This document shows positions 42,301 through 56,800 of a stretch of 64,000 bases of DNA, one piece after another; the first letter of the stretch is position 1; every line of letters starts with the position of its first letter. Position numbers and translations under genes: made by a program. Under the pieces are notes generated by a model. The model ran no database searches. It was not told where the DNA came from and saw only the letters and a list, made by a program, of their open reading frames with translations. The stretch is from Tubiluchus corallicola (taxonomy: Eukaryota; Priapulida; Priapulimorpha; Priapulimorphida; Tubiluchidae). Where the stretch lies: NCBI GenBank assembly GCA_030141605.1, contig JAQGDQ010000036.1, positions 868,001-932,000 on the forward strand. The letters run 5' to 3'.

Positions 42301-45300
42301 AATTCGGAGTTCCAAGAAAGACCCTTTCTGACAAACTCTCAGGTAGTCATCCGCTGAAGACCGGAGGTCAGCCAGTGTTCTCCGCCGCCGAGGAGCACGA
42401 AATCGCCAACACTCCAAGTGGCCGCTGAATGGGAGTTCCCAATGACTGCCATCGATCTCCGACTACTGATTAAGAGTGTTCTTGACGCGAAGGGAATCCG
42501 GGAACGACGATTCAAGGCAAACACCCTGGAATAGACTTTGTCAAATCATTCGCCCAAAGGAACAATCTGGTTTTCAGAGCGGCTGGCAACATCAAGGGCG
42601 CCCGCGAAAAGATCAGTGCACAAGACGTTCAAGCCTTCCTTGCCAACGTAGAAGTTTCTATTTGAAAACTAAAACTAGACATTTTTCATAATTTTTTCAT
42701 AGGGTGGCGAACTCACCCCCAACCAGCCAATCACAACCAGTTAACTTCAGCTGCCTAGAATGGCATTAAAGAGTGTAAAATCGTTAATGGCGAATTCACC
42801 CCACGATAGTGTTTCATTCGAAAGGCAATATAAAGCTTGAACTAAGAAAATTGGTTTGGTAATTCTCTTGCTATGGCAGGAAACGTAAAAAAATACCCCT
42901 AAAAAGTGGCGAACTCACCCCGTTTTACGGTACTTCATAATCACACACAAGTTAAAGCACTTGATCAGAAAAACTGCACGAAGCTGTGGGAAAACACTAG
43001 ATAGTAAAATCGGAAGTAGAAATAAATGAAAAGTAAAAATATATACAGAAAACAAGACGAAGATGTATTGAAAATGTATATTAAAACAGCAAAACAATTA
43101 ATCAGGACGAATCTAATAAGTAATTAAAATCGGTTATTGGTGCAACTAACTTGTATAAATGTGAACTAACCTAATTTAGAACGGATCTCTGAATACTGAT
43201 GATGATGATGATGATGCTGATGCAGCTGCTGATGATGATGATGATAATAATAACAAGTGAAGTCAAGTATTCAATCATAAAATCGTAGAGAAAAATGGCA
43301 AAGGTATTTGTAAACACTTTTTATTTAACTGTGGCCACTACAATCCAATGGCTACTATCAGAAACTAGGCAACAAAAAGTTTATTTTGACGCCAAAAATT
43401 AAAGAACATCTAGCTTTAACTATTCAGTTTATATTACTAACAGGACGGGTTGGCTTAACGTGTGCTAGGGTTAATGTTTGCACGAATGCCAGTAACTGAC
43501 TACAGTGTAGGGTTATAGGCTTCAGGCATGACGATGTCAAACTCTGATCACAGGTCGAGATCCATACGAAATACCTGGACTCGTGGCACAGGCTAATCAT
43601 TGTGTGTGAGGGACATTCATGATTATGAATGACAACTATGAGGCTCACTTAGTAATGCATGATAGAATGTACCAGCTAAGAGAAAATTAGAATTGTACAT
43701 AAACTCAGACTCAGGGCAACAGTATAATATTGAAGTAATAAATAGCTTTGCAATATATACCTGCCTAATCCATTTTCAATTGACCTTGAAAATCTAAAAC
43801 AAAAATCTGTTTGGTGAGGGAAATGTACACTTATATGCTGTGTCATAACCACTATCATGATCATTATGACAAACAAAAGAAAATGTGCCATTTACTCAGG
43901 TTAGCAGCGACAAGGAAACGCTCTTCATTATCTCGTTGATAAATTAGGAGAAATACATTCTAATCAAACCCCAGCTTTGTCAAACGTTTGTTCAAAGAAA
44001 GCCAAACTGAGCCAACAATGTAAAGAAGCTTAATTTGTCACCCAAAATACGCACGTAATGTGCAGTGATCATTAACAATTTCGAATTGCTGTATGAAAAT
44101 TTACTTGGATTATGAAAATTAGCCGACAAACATAATTTAATCTTCATTCTTTCTCATTAAACTAGTAGTAGCAGTCTTACTTCACTATAGTAGTTGCAAT
44201 AAATAAGGGACATAAGATTTGTTAGAGACGTTAAGCAAAACATTAACAAGACAGCCGAACAGAAATATGTTGTATACGCTTTTTTAGAATTTAAATATTT
44301 ATTTAAATTAATGGGCAGAAGTTTTTTTTCATATTCTATATAAATTAACGTGATAGCCAGTTTTCTTTAACATCCTGACGCCTTAAATTGGGAAAACAAA
44401 AAAGCCAATAATCAAAGTTAAGTTTCAGCATAGATGCGTAGGGTAAAGTGGGCGTCTTGAAGCAATAAAGTAATGACTAAATTGCAGAAAATACTGGAAG
44501 TGCACACTAGTTTAGCTATTATGCCCAAAAACTGGGCACCCTGTTGTTGACATGCAATGAGAAAAGCCAAATACAAACTAGTTGACAATGGTTCTGACGT
44601 AGTCAGAGGTTAAGATTTTGCAAACAATAGTTACAAAATTAGGCGTTGAAATGACATCAGTATCTTTTTTTGACTGTCATAATTTTGACTAATATACTGA
44701 ATTCGCATTGTGTAAATCACGTCTCCTGGAAAGCAGAATTTATTTGAGAAACATGTTAGAAAGTTTCAGCAATAAAATTGTGATAAACACCTCGTATAAT
44801 TAGTAAAATCAATTTAAAGTTGCGATCACTTCATACTTAGGCGTGCTCATTTTGAACGAAAAATGACATCATTCGCTTGTTACCCATGCAATATAAACGC
44901 TTATCCTGCCAGGTGCTTAAGCAATCGTTTTTTGCAGGTGTAGTTACAATTCTCAACTATAAACTTTCAACCAGAGATCATTAATAATATTTTTTGCTTT
45001 TTGATGATCTCCTTGCCCACTCTAGCTGTAATCAAAAACAGTTACTGACGGTAGTATATAACCTGGAAATAACCCCGACAAAGTAACAGAATAATTATTT
45101 TAACAAGTTGAAGCTGAACTCTATAAACTAAGTGAACCGGCGCGGTACCTACTTTAGTAGTAGGCCTATTCTCGCAGAATTCCACACTTATCTGTGTCAA
45201 CAAAAATCTGTAAATTAATTATATACACATTGTACAGTTGTTTACGCAGTTTATTAAAGTATAATCCTGTGGATTAAAGCTAACCACTTTAAAGTTGTTG

Positions 45301-48300
45301 TTAATTGATCCGTTGACTAATTTTTACATAAACACGATTAAACACATGCTAGAATAGTAGAACTTCAAAGTGAGTTTCAGCTGCTTCAGAAGTTTTGCTA
45401 GGGGTGAATCCAGCGTTCAGGCTGTCCACCAGCTTACATCATTTTTTTAAAATATGTGTGCAACAAGGTTCGTTTGATGGGGGATAGGAAATATATTTTT
45501 TTTCTTTACATTTTAAGCAAGGCATTTTATGCATGAATACGGCCTTGTAATTTCAATATTTTAATAATATATTAAAATACAATGAATGTTGTTCCATGGT
45601 TGGTTTTTCTTTTAAATACATAGGATTTGGACTTCAAAATGACACCAGAACTCGTATAACTTTTCAACTCGAGACCCGAGGGTCAACCAATCACCCCCTC
45701 AACTTATACCTTTGTTTTTAGTCTAACAGTTTTTAGTCTTAGTGACCTTCTGCTTTTGTTCACTTTTTAAATTGTTGCATTCTTACTTAGTTGTGGAGGA
45801 TATTGCACTTGTAGGTTTTACAATGTTCTAGGTTTCTTATAGCGTTTGCCTGAAGTTAGAAACACATGGGGAAACACTCCAACTGCGAGTGACCTGCTAG
45901 AGCAGAACCTAAGAGCACCAACAAGCAAGTTGCAGCAATGGCATCGATTTAAATTTACTGCAGGAACTTGCACAGAAAGATTGCAAATTTTTCACAGGCC
46001 GTTAATACTGGCCAGCATTAGTTTCTGTTAACTGGATGGATAATTCCAAGCCACTAAAGTTTAGAAAAATTTAGGATATGTAGGCATTCAAACGCACATA
46101 TCTGTTACAGTTCTTTCTTTGTCAAGTGACCACGATGCCAACTGTTGTTGGCATCCTTCTGTCTCGGAAGACAATGGAGTATGCGCCAAGAGAGTCAATA
46201 ATTTATCACATTGATGGAGCTGCAGCGTCGACTGTGGCTGGGCAATCCGATCCTTGAACTACTGGAGTGGCCTCTGCAGGGCGCACGCCTGGGCAAGGTG
46301 TATGGAGATCCTGAGTTGCCCAGACATCAGGAACCCCCTCTCTTCCTCCCTGGTGTAGTCCAAAGGAAAGCGGAGCGATACGTTTGGCACCAGGTTGACT
46401 GCAGGAGCTGCCGGAGTCAGTGAGCATGCTGCACTGGTCTGCTTTCGGGGCTCCACGCCGTTGGGTCACTTGACCTCCTCCGCCCTCTAGCCGTTGGCTG
46501 CTTGTGCAGCTCCTCCGCCTAGTATCGAGATACAGTGTGGGCATCCCGCAAGCCTACAGCACCTGGTATTCCTAGGCGGTCACCCATCCAAGTACTAACC
46601 AGGCTCTACGTTGCTTAGGTTCGGTGATCAGACAAGAACCAGGTTTTCAACGTGATATGCGATGCCAATAAACAGTAGCAATTTCTGTACACATTTAATG
46701 TACTGCAGCAAGTTTTACATAACTTTCTATTTTTTGCAATTTCTCTATTCTTACTATTTTTTTCCTTAATATACTAGGTACAAAGATAGTGTCAGATCAA
46801 GGGAGATAAATTAGATAACCTTGACCAGTAACAATCAGATACGTATACAAAAAGGCAAATATCCAAGCAGCAGTTTCAGACCACTTCTTTCTCTGCAAAC
46901 CTTTTACAGAATACTTGATTGAGAATTATCTACAAGTATGTACAAGTACTAGTAAATAGGAGTAATACTTAGCCAGATGAAATACAAGCCACTTAGCTTT
47001 GTATACACACTCATTAAAGCACAACACCCCAACCAGTCATTAACATTTACATTTTCCTCTTAATTTCAGGGAACACAGCAAGAAGCCGATGAAGCAGAGC
47101 AAAAAACAAGAGGCCAGATTAGTTGCTCCCTAGTTTAATCATTGAGCATTCCTTCTGACAGCTTCAAATTTTGGCAAATCAGCATTATATTCAGTAGTCT
47201 TATGTTCAGTATATTTCCAGGTGTAGGGTAAGCAAGTGAAAGATGCAGGACTATTCATTTCTGTGACACGTCTGATTTTAGGAGCAACTCTCAATGCTTA
47301 GTAGATAAAAACAGCACATTAGAAATTCAAATCAAGGGACAAAAGGACTGCTTTCAATCGGAACCCAAATTTGAATTCTCGGCAGAAATTAAGGATGGAC
47401 TCTCAATGAATCAAAATATTATTATCAAGTGCAGGGGCAACCGACTTTAACTCACTGCTACTTTGGTGTGTTTACCTTTATGCATTTTTAAAGTTATCGA
47501 AGTGACTGTCGATAAAGAATTTGGAGATTCTCATGCTCTCGCAACTGAAAACTGAGAGGAATCATTACAAAAAGTATATTGCTTCAACACAAGTGTGAAT
47601 ACCTAATATGCTATACAGTGAATTATGTGTGTGTTATTACATAGTTCACGTTAACAATAAATGCAATACAGTTTATTTGGACAGGATAAAATAAACCCAA
47701 TCGTGTTTGTTTGTTTGTTTACGATAGGCTTCCCAAAATTTGATAACATAAAGTAAACATAAATGATGTAAACCACCAGTAGCAGAGAGCATTGATTCAA
47801 GAATTGACTTTTTTTCATTTAGGTACGATGTTTTACACAAAATTTATAAAAAATTTATATGATACTTCAACTTCATCTGTAATATTATAAGATAAGGTTA
47901 AATGGACAGTTTCAGTTTGTATATGGCGTTTCTTTGCCCTGTTCTCTCTTGCAGGGGCATTTTTCAACATACTTGCACGCTTAACATTAAAAATAAAAAT
48001 ACTTCGCACTGTATTTTCTTGAAGCTTTCTATGGGAACCTAAAATTAAAAAGCGTATTTGACAATCATTGCCAATACGCTTTGGAGATACAGCATAATAG
48101 CAATTATTTTCATCCTGTGTAAACATATGTGACAGACCTAATGTTATTTGGAAAACATTTTGCTTCTATTTATTATTAATTACACGAAAGCAGGTGTATA
48201 TTAAACTTAACAAAATAATACACGAAAAGCACTGCCCTGCAGTACTATGTGCCCCAGGCACATACACTAACTTTGAAATACAAAATGTATTTAGTAACCT

Positions 48301-50779
48301 AATACTAACTATAGTGATTTACGTGTGTGTACCCGTGAGTCTCTCTTTATAATCTATTTGCAAAAAATGCTCATGACAAACAATCCCTCCCAGCATTGGC
48401 CTCCCATAAATTTGAAGATTTGCTGGAATTATGCACTCTTTTTATAGCGGTTCTCCACTGATATCGTAATTGCTTGGCAGTTAAAACTTGAAACCACTTT
48501 TTCCAACTACCGAAGCATGGTAGAACCGTAGTACTAAAGAAAAATGACTGTATCTTGTTCAGCAACACGCACGTGTAGTTACAACGCAAAGTAATTTTTA
48601 TATCAAGATGAGGCTGGGGCCTTAGGGTTACAGATTAGGCCACCTAAGGCTTGTGTATTACAAGTTAGCGTCGCTTGATGCTGGAAGCATTTGTCTCCCT
48701 GACTTCTGTTTTGCTTTCTTCTGGGACACTATACGCAGGTTAACTAATCATTGCCAAGATAGCGGATTTCGAACTTCAACTTTCTAAGAGAAATTACAGC
48801 AATCGCCGCAGTTCTATGAAAAATTTTTGGGGCACCGTTATCATTTGTCAAGTGTAAAAATATGGTTGCTTACTCCCTATCTTGGCAATAACCTCAAGTG
48901 CAATGGTACTTTTAAACTATATTTTACATGTGGTAGCTATCTTTGTTTATGTGGTAACACAGTTAGTTCATAGATCGTCTGATTAGATACTCTACAAATT
49001 GTAATTACACACCAAAAAAACATTAGTATTGGAAATAAATGAAGAAGAACATGTTTACAACAGTTTAAGCCTTTTTTATAACCGTTTTAGTATAATAATA
49101 GTAGTACATCCTGAATTCCACATGGGAAGGTAAAAACAGCAATCACAGTGTTTTAGTAATAAAACTGCTCGTTGGTAGTTTACTGACAGTTTTAGTATAG
49201 TTTGCTTTTTGCACCAGGGAAATGTGCACCACACAAGTGAGTGCATAGACAGGTAAGATGGAAAGGATAATTAATGGGTAATAACCAAGTAAAACAATTT
49301 AATGGATTTGAGAAAATAGTCCAGTTTGGTATCTTCCCCATGGCAATACACTATCCAGATTTAATTTCAGAACTCTAAGGACTGCAAGCACATGCAAACG
49401 CGTAATAAAACAAAATTGATGATACTGAAACTGCTAGTAACTGCATCAGACAAGTAATTAAAACCATTTCTTTTTTTATCTAGTGTCTTGATTCTAAGTC
49501 AGTATGAACTGGAGTGAACATGCAATCAAAATTTATTATGAAATGCGTTCTCTGAATTAAATGCTGAATTAAACACATGAAGCAGAAAATTAGAACTTAC
49601 TTTAGCCATTTTCTCAGATACTTGATGCGTTACATCATGTATGATACCAGCTTTTGCCACGTTTCCAGCCGAAGCTGTGAAGTCCTCAACAGCTGAGCAC
49701 TGAATTGAAATAAAAAAATCTTCAAGTCTTCATACAGTTTAATTACTAAACATTAAATAACAATATCTCATTACAAATGTGTAAATTTTAGATCATTTTT
49801 TTCTTCTAATGGGTGTACAAGACAGCAAAAAATATGCTGCTCATAAAAAGGCAGGATGTATTTATAAGAAGGATCAGCTGCTAAAATACTGTTTCTACAG
49901 CTCCAAATATCTATTGCAAGATAATTTTTATTAAAAATTTTGAAAAGGTACCTTGACAGTAATTCCCAGCTGAGAAGGTCACGAGTTTATAAAGTGAACA
50001 TGAGTTTAGACAAACATGGCAGCAACTCCAAGTCACAGTACAGCAATCATTCTAGTGCTATTCCAAGTAATTGTTAAAATCGACTAAACGGTATAAAAAC
50101 TTAATTTTGCCAAGTTTGTGTGCTTTCATACTGACTGTAGAAACTCACCCGTCGTGTGTGAAGATAATCCAAATCAGCTTGTGAAAGCAATCGACTAGGG
50201 CGAGGCATTTCAGTTTGTTTCATTTCTTGCTGATACTTGACTAATTCCATATCTGAGACAGATTTCTCCAGTCCTCTTCGTAAGTCATTTGTCATTGCTG
50301 CTTTAACAGAAACATACTTTGACATAACGCTTTAACAATGAGCTATTCTGACACTTCTGCCTGCCTGACAAAACCAAGATCTAAGACCTTGCTTTCACAA
50401 CGTTTCAAACTGAAATGTACCTACCAAAGAAATATTTTTGGCAAGTGTCGAGATGTTGGACTGGGTTTGAATGTAATCAATGACTGTAACACAACAATTA
50501 CTGCATGACATCTTAGTGACTGGGTTGAATAATAATATTATTCTAGCAATGCTGTTGAAATGCAATAATTTAATAATTAAACATTTTTTCATTTATTTAT
50601 TTCTTATGTCAGTACCTATAAATTGAAGATATTTCCGTTCATGCTTTTATAATCATCAGTTAATGTTTTGTGTAGCTTTTAATTCTACACAACACTATAT
50701 GCAAATAAAACCTAGAAGTAACATACAGAGTAGTTACTGTGTTATTTCAAATGATTCTTATATAGAAAGTTTTAATAAC

Positions 50780-50814
<35 letters not shown>

Positions 50815-53800
50815 CATTATTTAGACTATCTAAGCTATTGGCTGCAACAACTGCATAATATTTTTAGGTTTAATGTACGTTTTCTGAATTTCACCCAACT
50901 CAGCACTTAGAATGAATGAATGCAGCATGAAACTGCATGTAGTTTTTCAAAATGCAAGATATGACTTCAGTAGGGCTAGTAGTGTTGTAACCATGAAGTG
51001 CAGCATTTTGCATAATGTATAACAGCTACACAAAGTAAATAAGCCAATTAGGCCTACAGTCTGTTTCTGTGAGGCCACTTTGGTTGAGTTACAATTTGAA
51101 GCCACAATTTTGATATATGAATGCATTAAACTGGGGCCTTGTATTAGTGATACACAGCCTGAGTATTAGTGATCAACTGCTATTGGTGGAACAGCCCCAA
51201 AAGGTGTGTTGAACATGAAAAAAATCAATGAATTTTGAGAGCGCTTAATTTTCTACTTAGTGAAGTGCATTTGAAGATTTGGAGAATATATCACTGCAAA
51301 TTTTGTATGGCAGAAAAAAAGACAAATACATAACTTTGATCACCTTAGCTGGAAAAATAAGGAGGCTACAGCTAGGATAGGTCTGTAAATGCTATAATAT
51401 TTGTAATGTAGTCGCTAAGCTGGCTGTGAGTGTCTAACTCCAGTAATATCATGAAGTGGAAATCAAGATGGTGCTAAGCAAGCTGCTCTTATGACGAAAA
51501 TAAAGGATTTTAACTCCTGCTAAAACACAGCTTTAGATTCTGTTAAAAAGTAAGCGATTTTAAACTATGCTGCAATGGAAGTAATTAAGCCTCTACTTTA
51601 GAAAGTTCCTCTATTCCTTCTTAAGGGAAAGTCAAAAGTTTTTGTGAACACATTCGGGATGTGTGGGTAGTCACTTTATATAACCTTTTAACATGCAGTC
51701 AGTACGTGCAGCATCCTAATTTACTTATATTCATGATGGGCACTTTAGGCAGTAATTCCGCTTGACTGATGAAACTGAAGCATGGGGTCAGCGGCTCTAT
51801 ATAATTATGAAACCCGCTGTCACTGTCACCCAGGATTTAATTTCCACAGGCCTAGAAGTCCTGGCTTAACAAAGGAATAAACACAGAATTGTTAAATTTA
51901 AACCAAACTCTCTCGAAAAAAGGAAATGTGAAAAAAATCAGGACACAGCCTGGATTTGAACGAGAAACTTCAGGTAAGTGGTAATAGAGCAGATGTCATG
52001 ACAGCTAGACTACCATGCATGCCCTAGTAATGACAGATGGTTTAAATTCATTCCTTACAAGCTTACAAACCAATTCATCATTTTCACGGTGCTAATTAAA
52101 ACTTTACAATTCACCATTTATTTTACTGGTGCTAAAGTAATTTCTGACTAATTAGATCAATTTTACTAATTATAATAATTTAAAGTGTGAAATGATCTGT
52201 GGGTCATGATATTTGCATGGTAGCATAGTAGTTTAGGTTCGAGTTAAATCTAAACTCAGTCCAGAGTACTTCTATTTCTTCTAGAACCCTTTTCAAAATT
52301 TAAAAAAATTGGTTTAAAAAATTTAACAATCATGGGTTTATTCTTAATAATAATAACCTTGAAATTAATAGTTACGAATAATTAAGAACTGGTGTACCTC
52401 CAAAAGGCCTATTACAAAATTATTTTTAAAATTATTAACATACAACAGAAACACTGCATTACTGTTATAGGTTTAAGCCAGCTGACCTACATTTGTTCAA
52501 GTTTCTGAATAGGCAGACAAGGCAAATTCAGGCCTGTAGTTCGAGGCCTATCTTGCTTCATTATTTTTTGGAAAAAACTCTAAACAGTAGCCAAATGTAA
52601 TACAAGTTAGTTCAAATGAGCATTGGCTGAATCCAAACTTTTGCAGACGATCTGCAAAAATTGTAAAAAAACATTGGACAACAACTAGCAACAGAATTCT
52701 TAAAATGAAATTAATGTGATAATATAACTCACACTTAAGCAAAGCAACCAAGGTTTATTATAATTACCATCATGAAAGATGTTAGGATTCACAGCAACAG
52801 AATTCTTAAAATGAAATTAATGTGATAATATAACTCACACTTAAGCAAAGCAACCAAGGTTTATTATAATTACCATCATGAAAGTTTAACTGCAAATGAG
52901 TCTTTAATTGGCAAATGAAAAAGAGCATGTGCCAATAAAAATAATAATTGAAATAATGGTACTTACATGCACTCACAGAAGCAGATTTTGTTCTTGGCAA
53001 TGGGGAAAGTTTACTACTATGTAAATGACCTAATGTAGCAGGACTGTGACTGGAGCTACTTCTGTCTCTCCCACTGTCAGCAGTTACTTTCATCTCAATC
53101 CTTGCATCTCCAGTCACACTAAATTAGTATTATTATTATTAGTAGTAGTAGTACTAGCCTTCGTTGCTAAAAATGTTACATACTATGTAAAATTAAAATC
53201 ACATTTGCATTAAAATTTGTATGCAACCAGTTTAAAAAAAACTGATAAAAAGCACTAGTGTCGCTACTAATAGGCCTACACAATCGAACTAACATATACT
53301 CAAAGCTAAATTAAAAATATTAACAAGTGATTAGAAAATTAGTTCAAAATACAAAATGTGAGCAAAATAAGAAAGAAATTTTCAAAAACATACAAAATAT
53401 GCATTACACGGACAATGAGAAATGAATTTTGGTAAATAAAGCACTTAATGATTTATAGAAGAAACTATGGCTATATCTTACAGATGTTATATAGCGTATA
53501 ACTATAGCTATCTATTACAGATGCAACAGATTTTAGTTACTTATACCAAAGTAACTTAGTTACTCATACCAAGAGTTTCAATTCATTACAGTTTCAATGT
53601 AATTGCTACTTGCATACTTTTACCACTTTTATAATTTGAGTGATTTTTATTTTTAACAAAAGTATCTTTTACTTTACTTTAAGAGGAGCTGACAGTTTAG
53701 GCTGTTTTGATGTTAGTTGGTAGGAAATTTCAGAGACCTATAGTCAGTTTACTTAGTGACTAGTATCCAAATTCATTACATGTTTCTACTTGTTTTAAAT

Positions 53801-56800
53801 TCATTGTTCGAACTGCTTAATCCCTTGCATTAAATATTATTATTTAAAATGCTCTAGAGATGTTACTAAATATTTATATATTTGATTATATTGCAATTGA
53901 GATTAGATTCAAAAAACAACTTAGAAACTAAAAAACCAAAACAGCTCTAAGTTAGTAACTGTCATGGTTAGTAAGGAATAACAAAGTTTACTGAAGTAAA
54001 GGTCAAACAAGGATGCATTACACATCACTTGAAAGGTCGAACAAGGATGCGTTACACATCATTTGAACACAAATATGAGATTTCTAAAAATTATTTCTTC
54101 AAAATTAAAAATTTTATCAGGTGATATTACTGATCAGGGAATCCTGCTAATTCTTTTGATTCCCTTGTCAATCCTAAAACTTTCCTTCACCAACGTTCAA
54201 CCAGACACTATTAAATCAGAAAAAAGAAAACAAGTTATTCTACCTGGCTAAGACACTGACTAAGCTAATCGGGGAATCATTTTAAGAAGCTTACACTTTA
54301 AAATCAATTCACAAAAACACATGTATTTGTTACATATATGTACCACTAATGTCTTACATATAGTAAGTGAAGTTATTTTATCTTCTAGGATTTAGCATAG
54401 CAAAAAGTGGTTCAAATCTCAAAAAAAGAAAAAATTGCAAGTTTTTAATTTATTGTACTTAAGTTATAAAGAGTTGTAAATTATACCTGTAGTTTCCTTC
54501 TTTCTCGCTCAGACTGCTGGTTACTTCAGACCCCGACCGCCGTAATTTGGGCTGTAGCTGAGTTAGCAGCAATTTAACTTGCCCTATGCATAAAATACAT
54601 TCAGTAATAAAAACAATATTCGAAATTCGATACCTATTTTTCAACATAATATGAATCACAGGTACGTCAACGCAATTTGACCCATGTGCAGTTATTGGTT
54701 TGAATTTTTATTTAACAGTTTTAATACTAACCTAATCGTTTGTTACCCTCATTCTTTTTGGCATTTGTTGACAATTTTGTCAAGTCTTCGAAGTTGATGA
54801 TAAAAAGTATTACTTGTCCATGCTCATTCTTTACTGGTGCTATAAGTACACTACACAGAAACTGCGAACCTGAAAAAACATTGTAACAAGTTTATTACAT
54901 GAATACCTTTACATGTAGTGAAACTCAAGTACACTTCACTCTTTCATTCCCCTTTATTTATAGAATTGCAATGAAATCTAGAAACTCCTAGAAATCAACT
55001 TATGCAAACAGCTGTGTAAAAGGCCAAAATTTGGCAGCACTTAAACAACCGAATAGACTTTAGCATAATATAATAGTATTGAAGCCTAGCATAGGCTTCT
55101 CCTTTTGGAAAAGGATACAACAAGCTGTTTATTATTCCATCGGTGGTGAAGCACCAAGTAAAGAAGCTAAAGAACTACATTTCTGGGATTTAGGAAAACA
55201 TATTGACACTAACGTATTTTACCAGGAACAGTCAACCAAATTAATACATAACCTGAGTGGCTGCTTCAGCTAGCATGCTATGCAGTTGCACAATCAATTA
55301 CAATTAGAATGTATGAAGTAATGCAAAATTTGCTTTTAGAGTGAGTATCTGCACTTGTACTAATACTATAAGTTTTGCACTTGACCCACAGTAATTGCAA
55401 ATCATTGTATACTAACTTTCCCGGTATTCGAAAGTTGGAAACACAGCCGAAACCAGATCATCGTCCAGATGCTTCTTTGGTAATCAAACCTCAAATGCTA
55501 ACACAGCTAAAAGAACGAGCTTTTAAATCACGTTAAACATTATCTTGAGGACCGAGTGCACCGAGTACCTACCTCATCATGTCTCATCATCTCGTCCTGA
55601 CTCTAGACTACATCAAAACCGAAGCCTTGCTATGTTTTACTTACGTACATTAGTGAAACCCAGCTTTAATTATTTCTGAGCATCCACTCAGACACCTCGA
55701 ACCATTTCAGTGCTTTTAACACCTGTTATATGGCTGATGATCAGTAATTTGTTTAAACAACCTCCTTAATCTTGCTATGTGAACACCATAATAATCGTTA
55801 CAGGGATTTTAGACACAGGGATCTTGAACACAGGAGTTTTGGGCACAGGGTATTTCAACACAAACATTTTGGGCGTATTTCGACACAGGTCATTTCGGCA
55901 CAAGCAAACTTGAACTCATTTGGACCCAAGGAGGCAAGGACAATGGGACAAGTAAGACATTTTGAACATAAAATAATTTGAACACATAGGACATGGACAG
56001 AAGAACATTTAGGCAATATTACAGGACATAAAAATGATAAAAAAATAAATTTGCGCTGATTGACCCACACCCTACCAGTGTGCCAAGTATCAACTTCTTA
56101 AATTACTCGATCCTGGGAAAAGTGGGCGAAAGATAAACAGATAGACTAACCACACCACACCAGTTCTATAGTTGCCCACTTCGTTATAGCAACTATAACA
56201 AAACCTGACAGAGTACAGGACGAGTACTGCATTGGAAAAGGTGGCAAAAGACAGACAGATAGATTAACCACACCGATATAATTCTATAGTTGCCCTCTTC
56301 GTTATAAAGCAACTATAACAAAACCTGACAGAATACGGGACGAGTAGTGCTTGACGATCTTGATATTTTCATACAGATACTTTTTCAGGCGGCAGTACGT
56401 TCACTCCATATTTATCAAAATTAGCAGATATTTTGATCGATGAGTGATCATGTGTTGATCAGTTCTCAGAAGAGAAGCTACATAAATTGTGTTTCCATGG
56501 AAGCTGCTGAACTATGAACCTTCGTTCGATTTTCAGGTTTTTGTTAAACTAAAAATATGAACAACAACAAATATGAACCTGCTCTACGCTGAAATCGAAG
56601 TACCCACCTAAAAGTAAAATGTCCAGAACACCCAGCATGTTTGTTGAGCAAAATAGAAGATAACTGCTTTATAATTAGGTGAGGTGGAGAAAAAATAAAT
56701 GAGTGGTCATGGTGTGTGCTGGATTACCTTAGTTAAGTAACGAGAAATTTGGGCAAAGTGTGGATGGGTGAATGCTCTGAAATTCGAATCTAAATATTTT

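Larger units (their letters stand above)
26929..49600. other. ERG intron 7 (22.7 kb)
   Basis: The largest intron, between linker exon 7 and S1-S3 exon 8. It contains the candidate alternative first exon, several DNA elements, a solo LTR, the pogo-type element and the 5S-derived repeat, listed separately. Unassigned stretches longer than 300 bases (for example 33570-36110, 37000-39000, 42940-44760, 46700-49600) contain only AT-rich sequence with short frames I cannot support as genes. Confidence 0.8.

Noticed and set aside
45846-46031. Plus-strand frame reading [20 protein letters not shown] and onward
   Set aside because: Looks somewhat protein-like and follows an acceptor-like TTCTTATAG, but there is no matching donor in frame, no domain and no neighbouring exon.
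46206-46544. 112-codon minus-strand frame
   Set aside because: Falls in the GC-rich body of the 5S-derived repeat; composition explains the open frame and no domain is seen.
47071-47139. Plus-strand possible terminal exon [20 protein letters not shown] ending in TAG after TTAATTTCAG
   Set aside because: Only 22 codons, with no upstream exon on the plus strand that I could connect; a nested gene cannot be supported.
47833-48126. 97-codon minus-strand frame in ERG intron 7
   Set aside because: No recognisable domain, no splice context linking it to the channel; expected by chance in a 22.7 kb intron.
51940-52025. A functional tRNA gene on the minus strand
   Set aside because: A- and B-box-like motifs are present, but acceptor and anticodon stems do not pair convincingly; kept only as a possible SINE.
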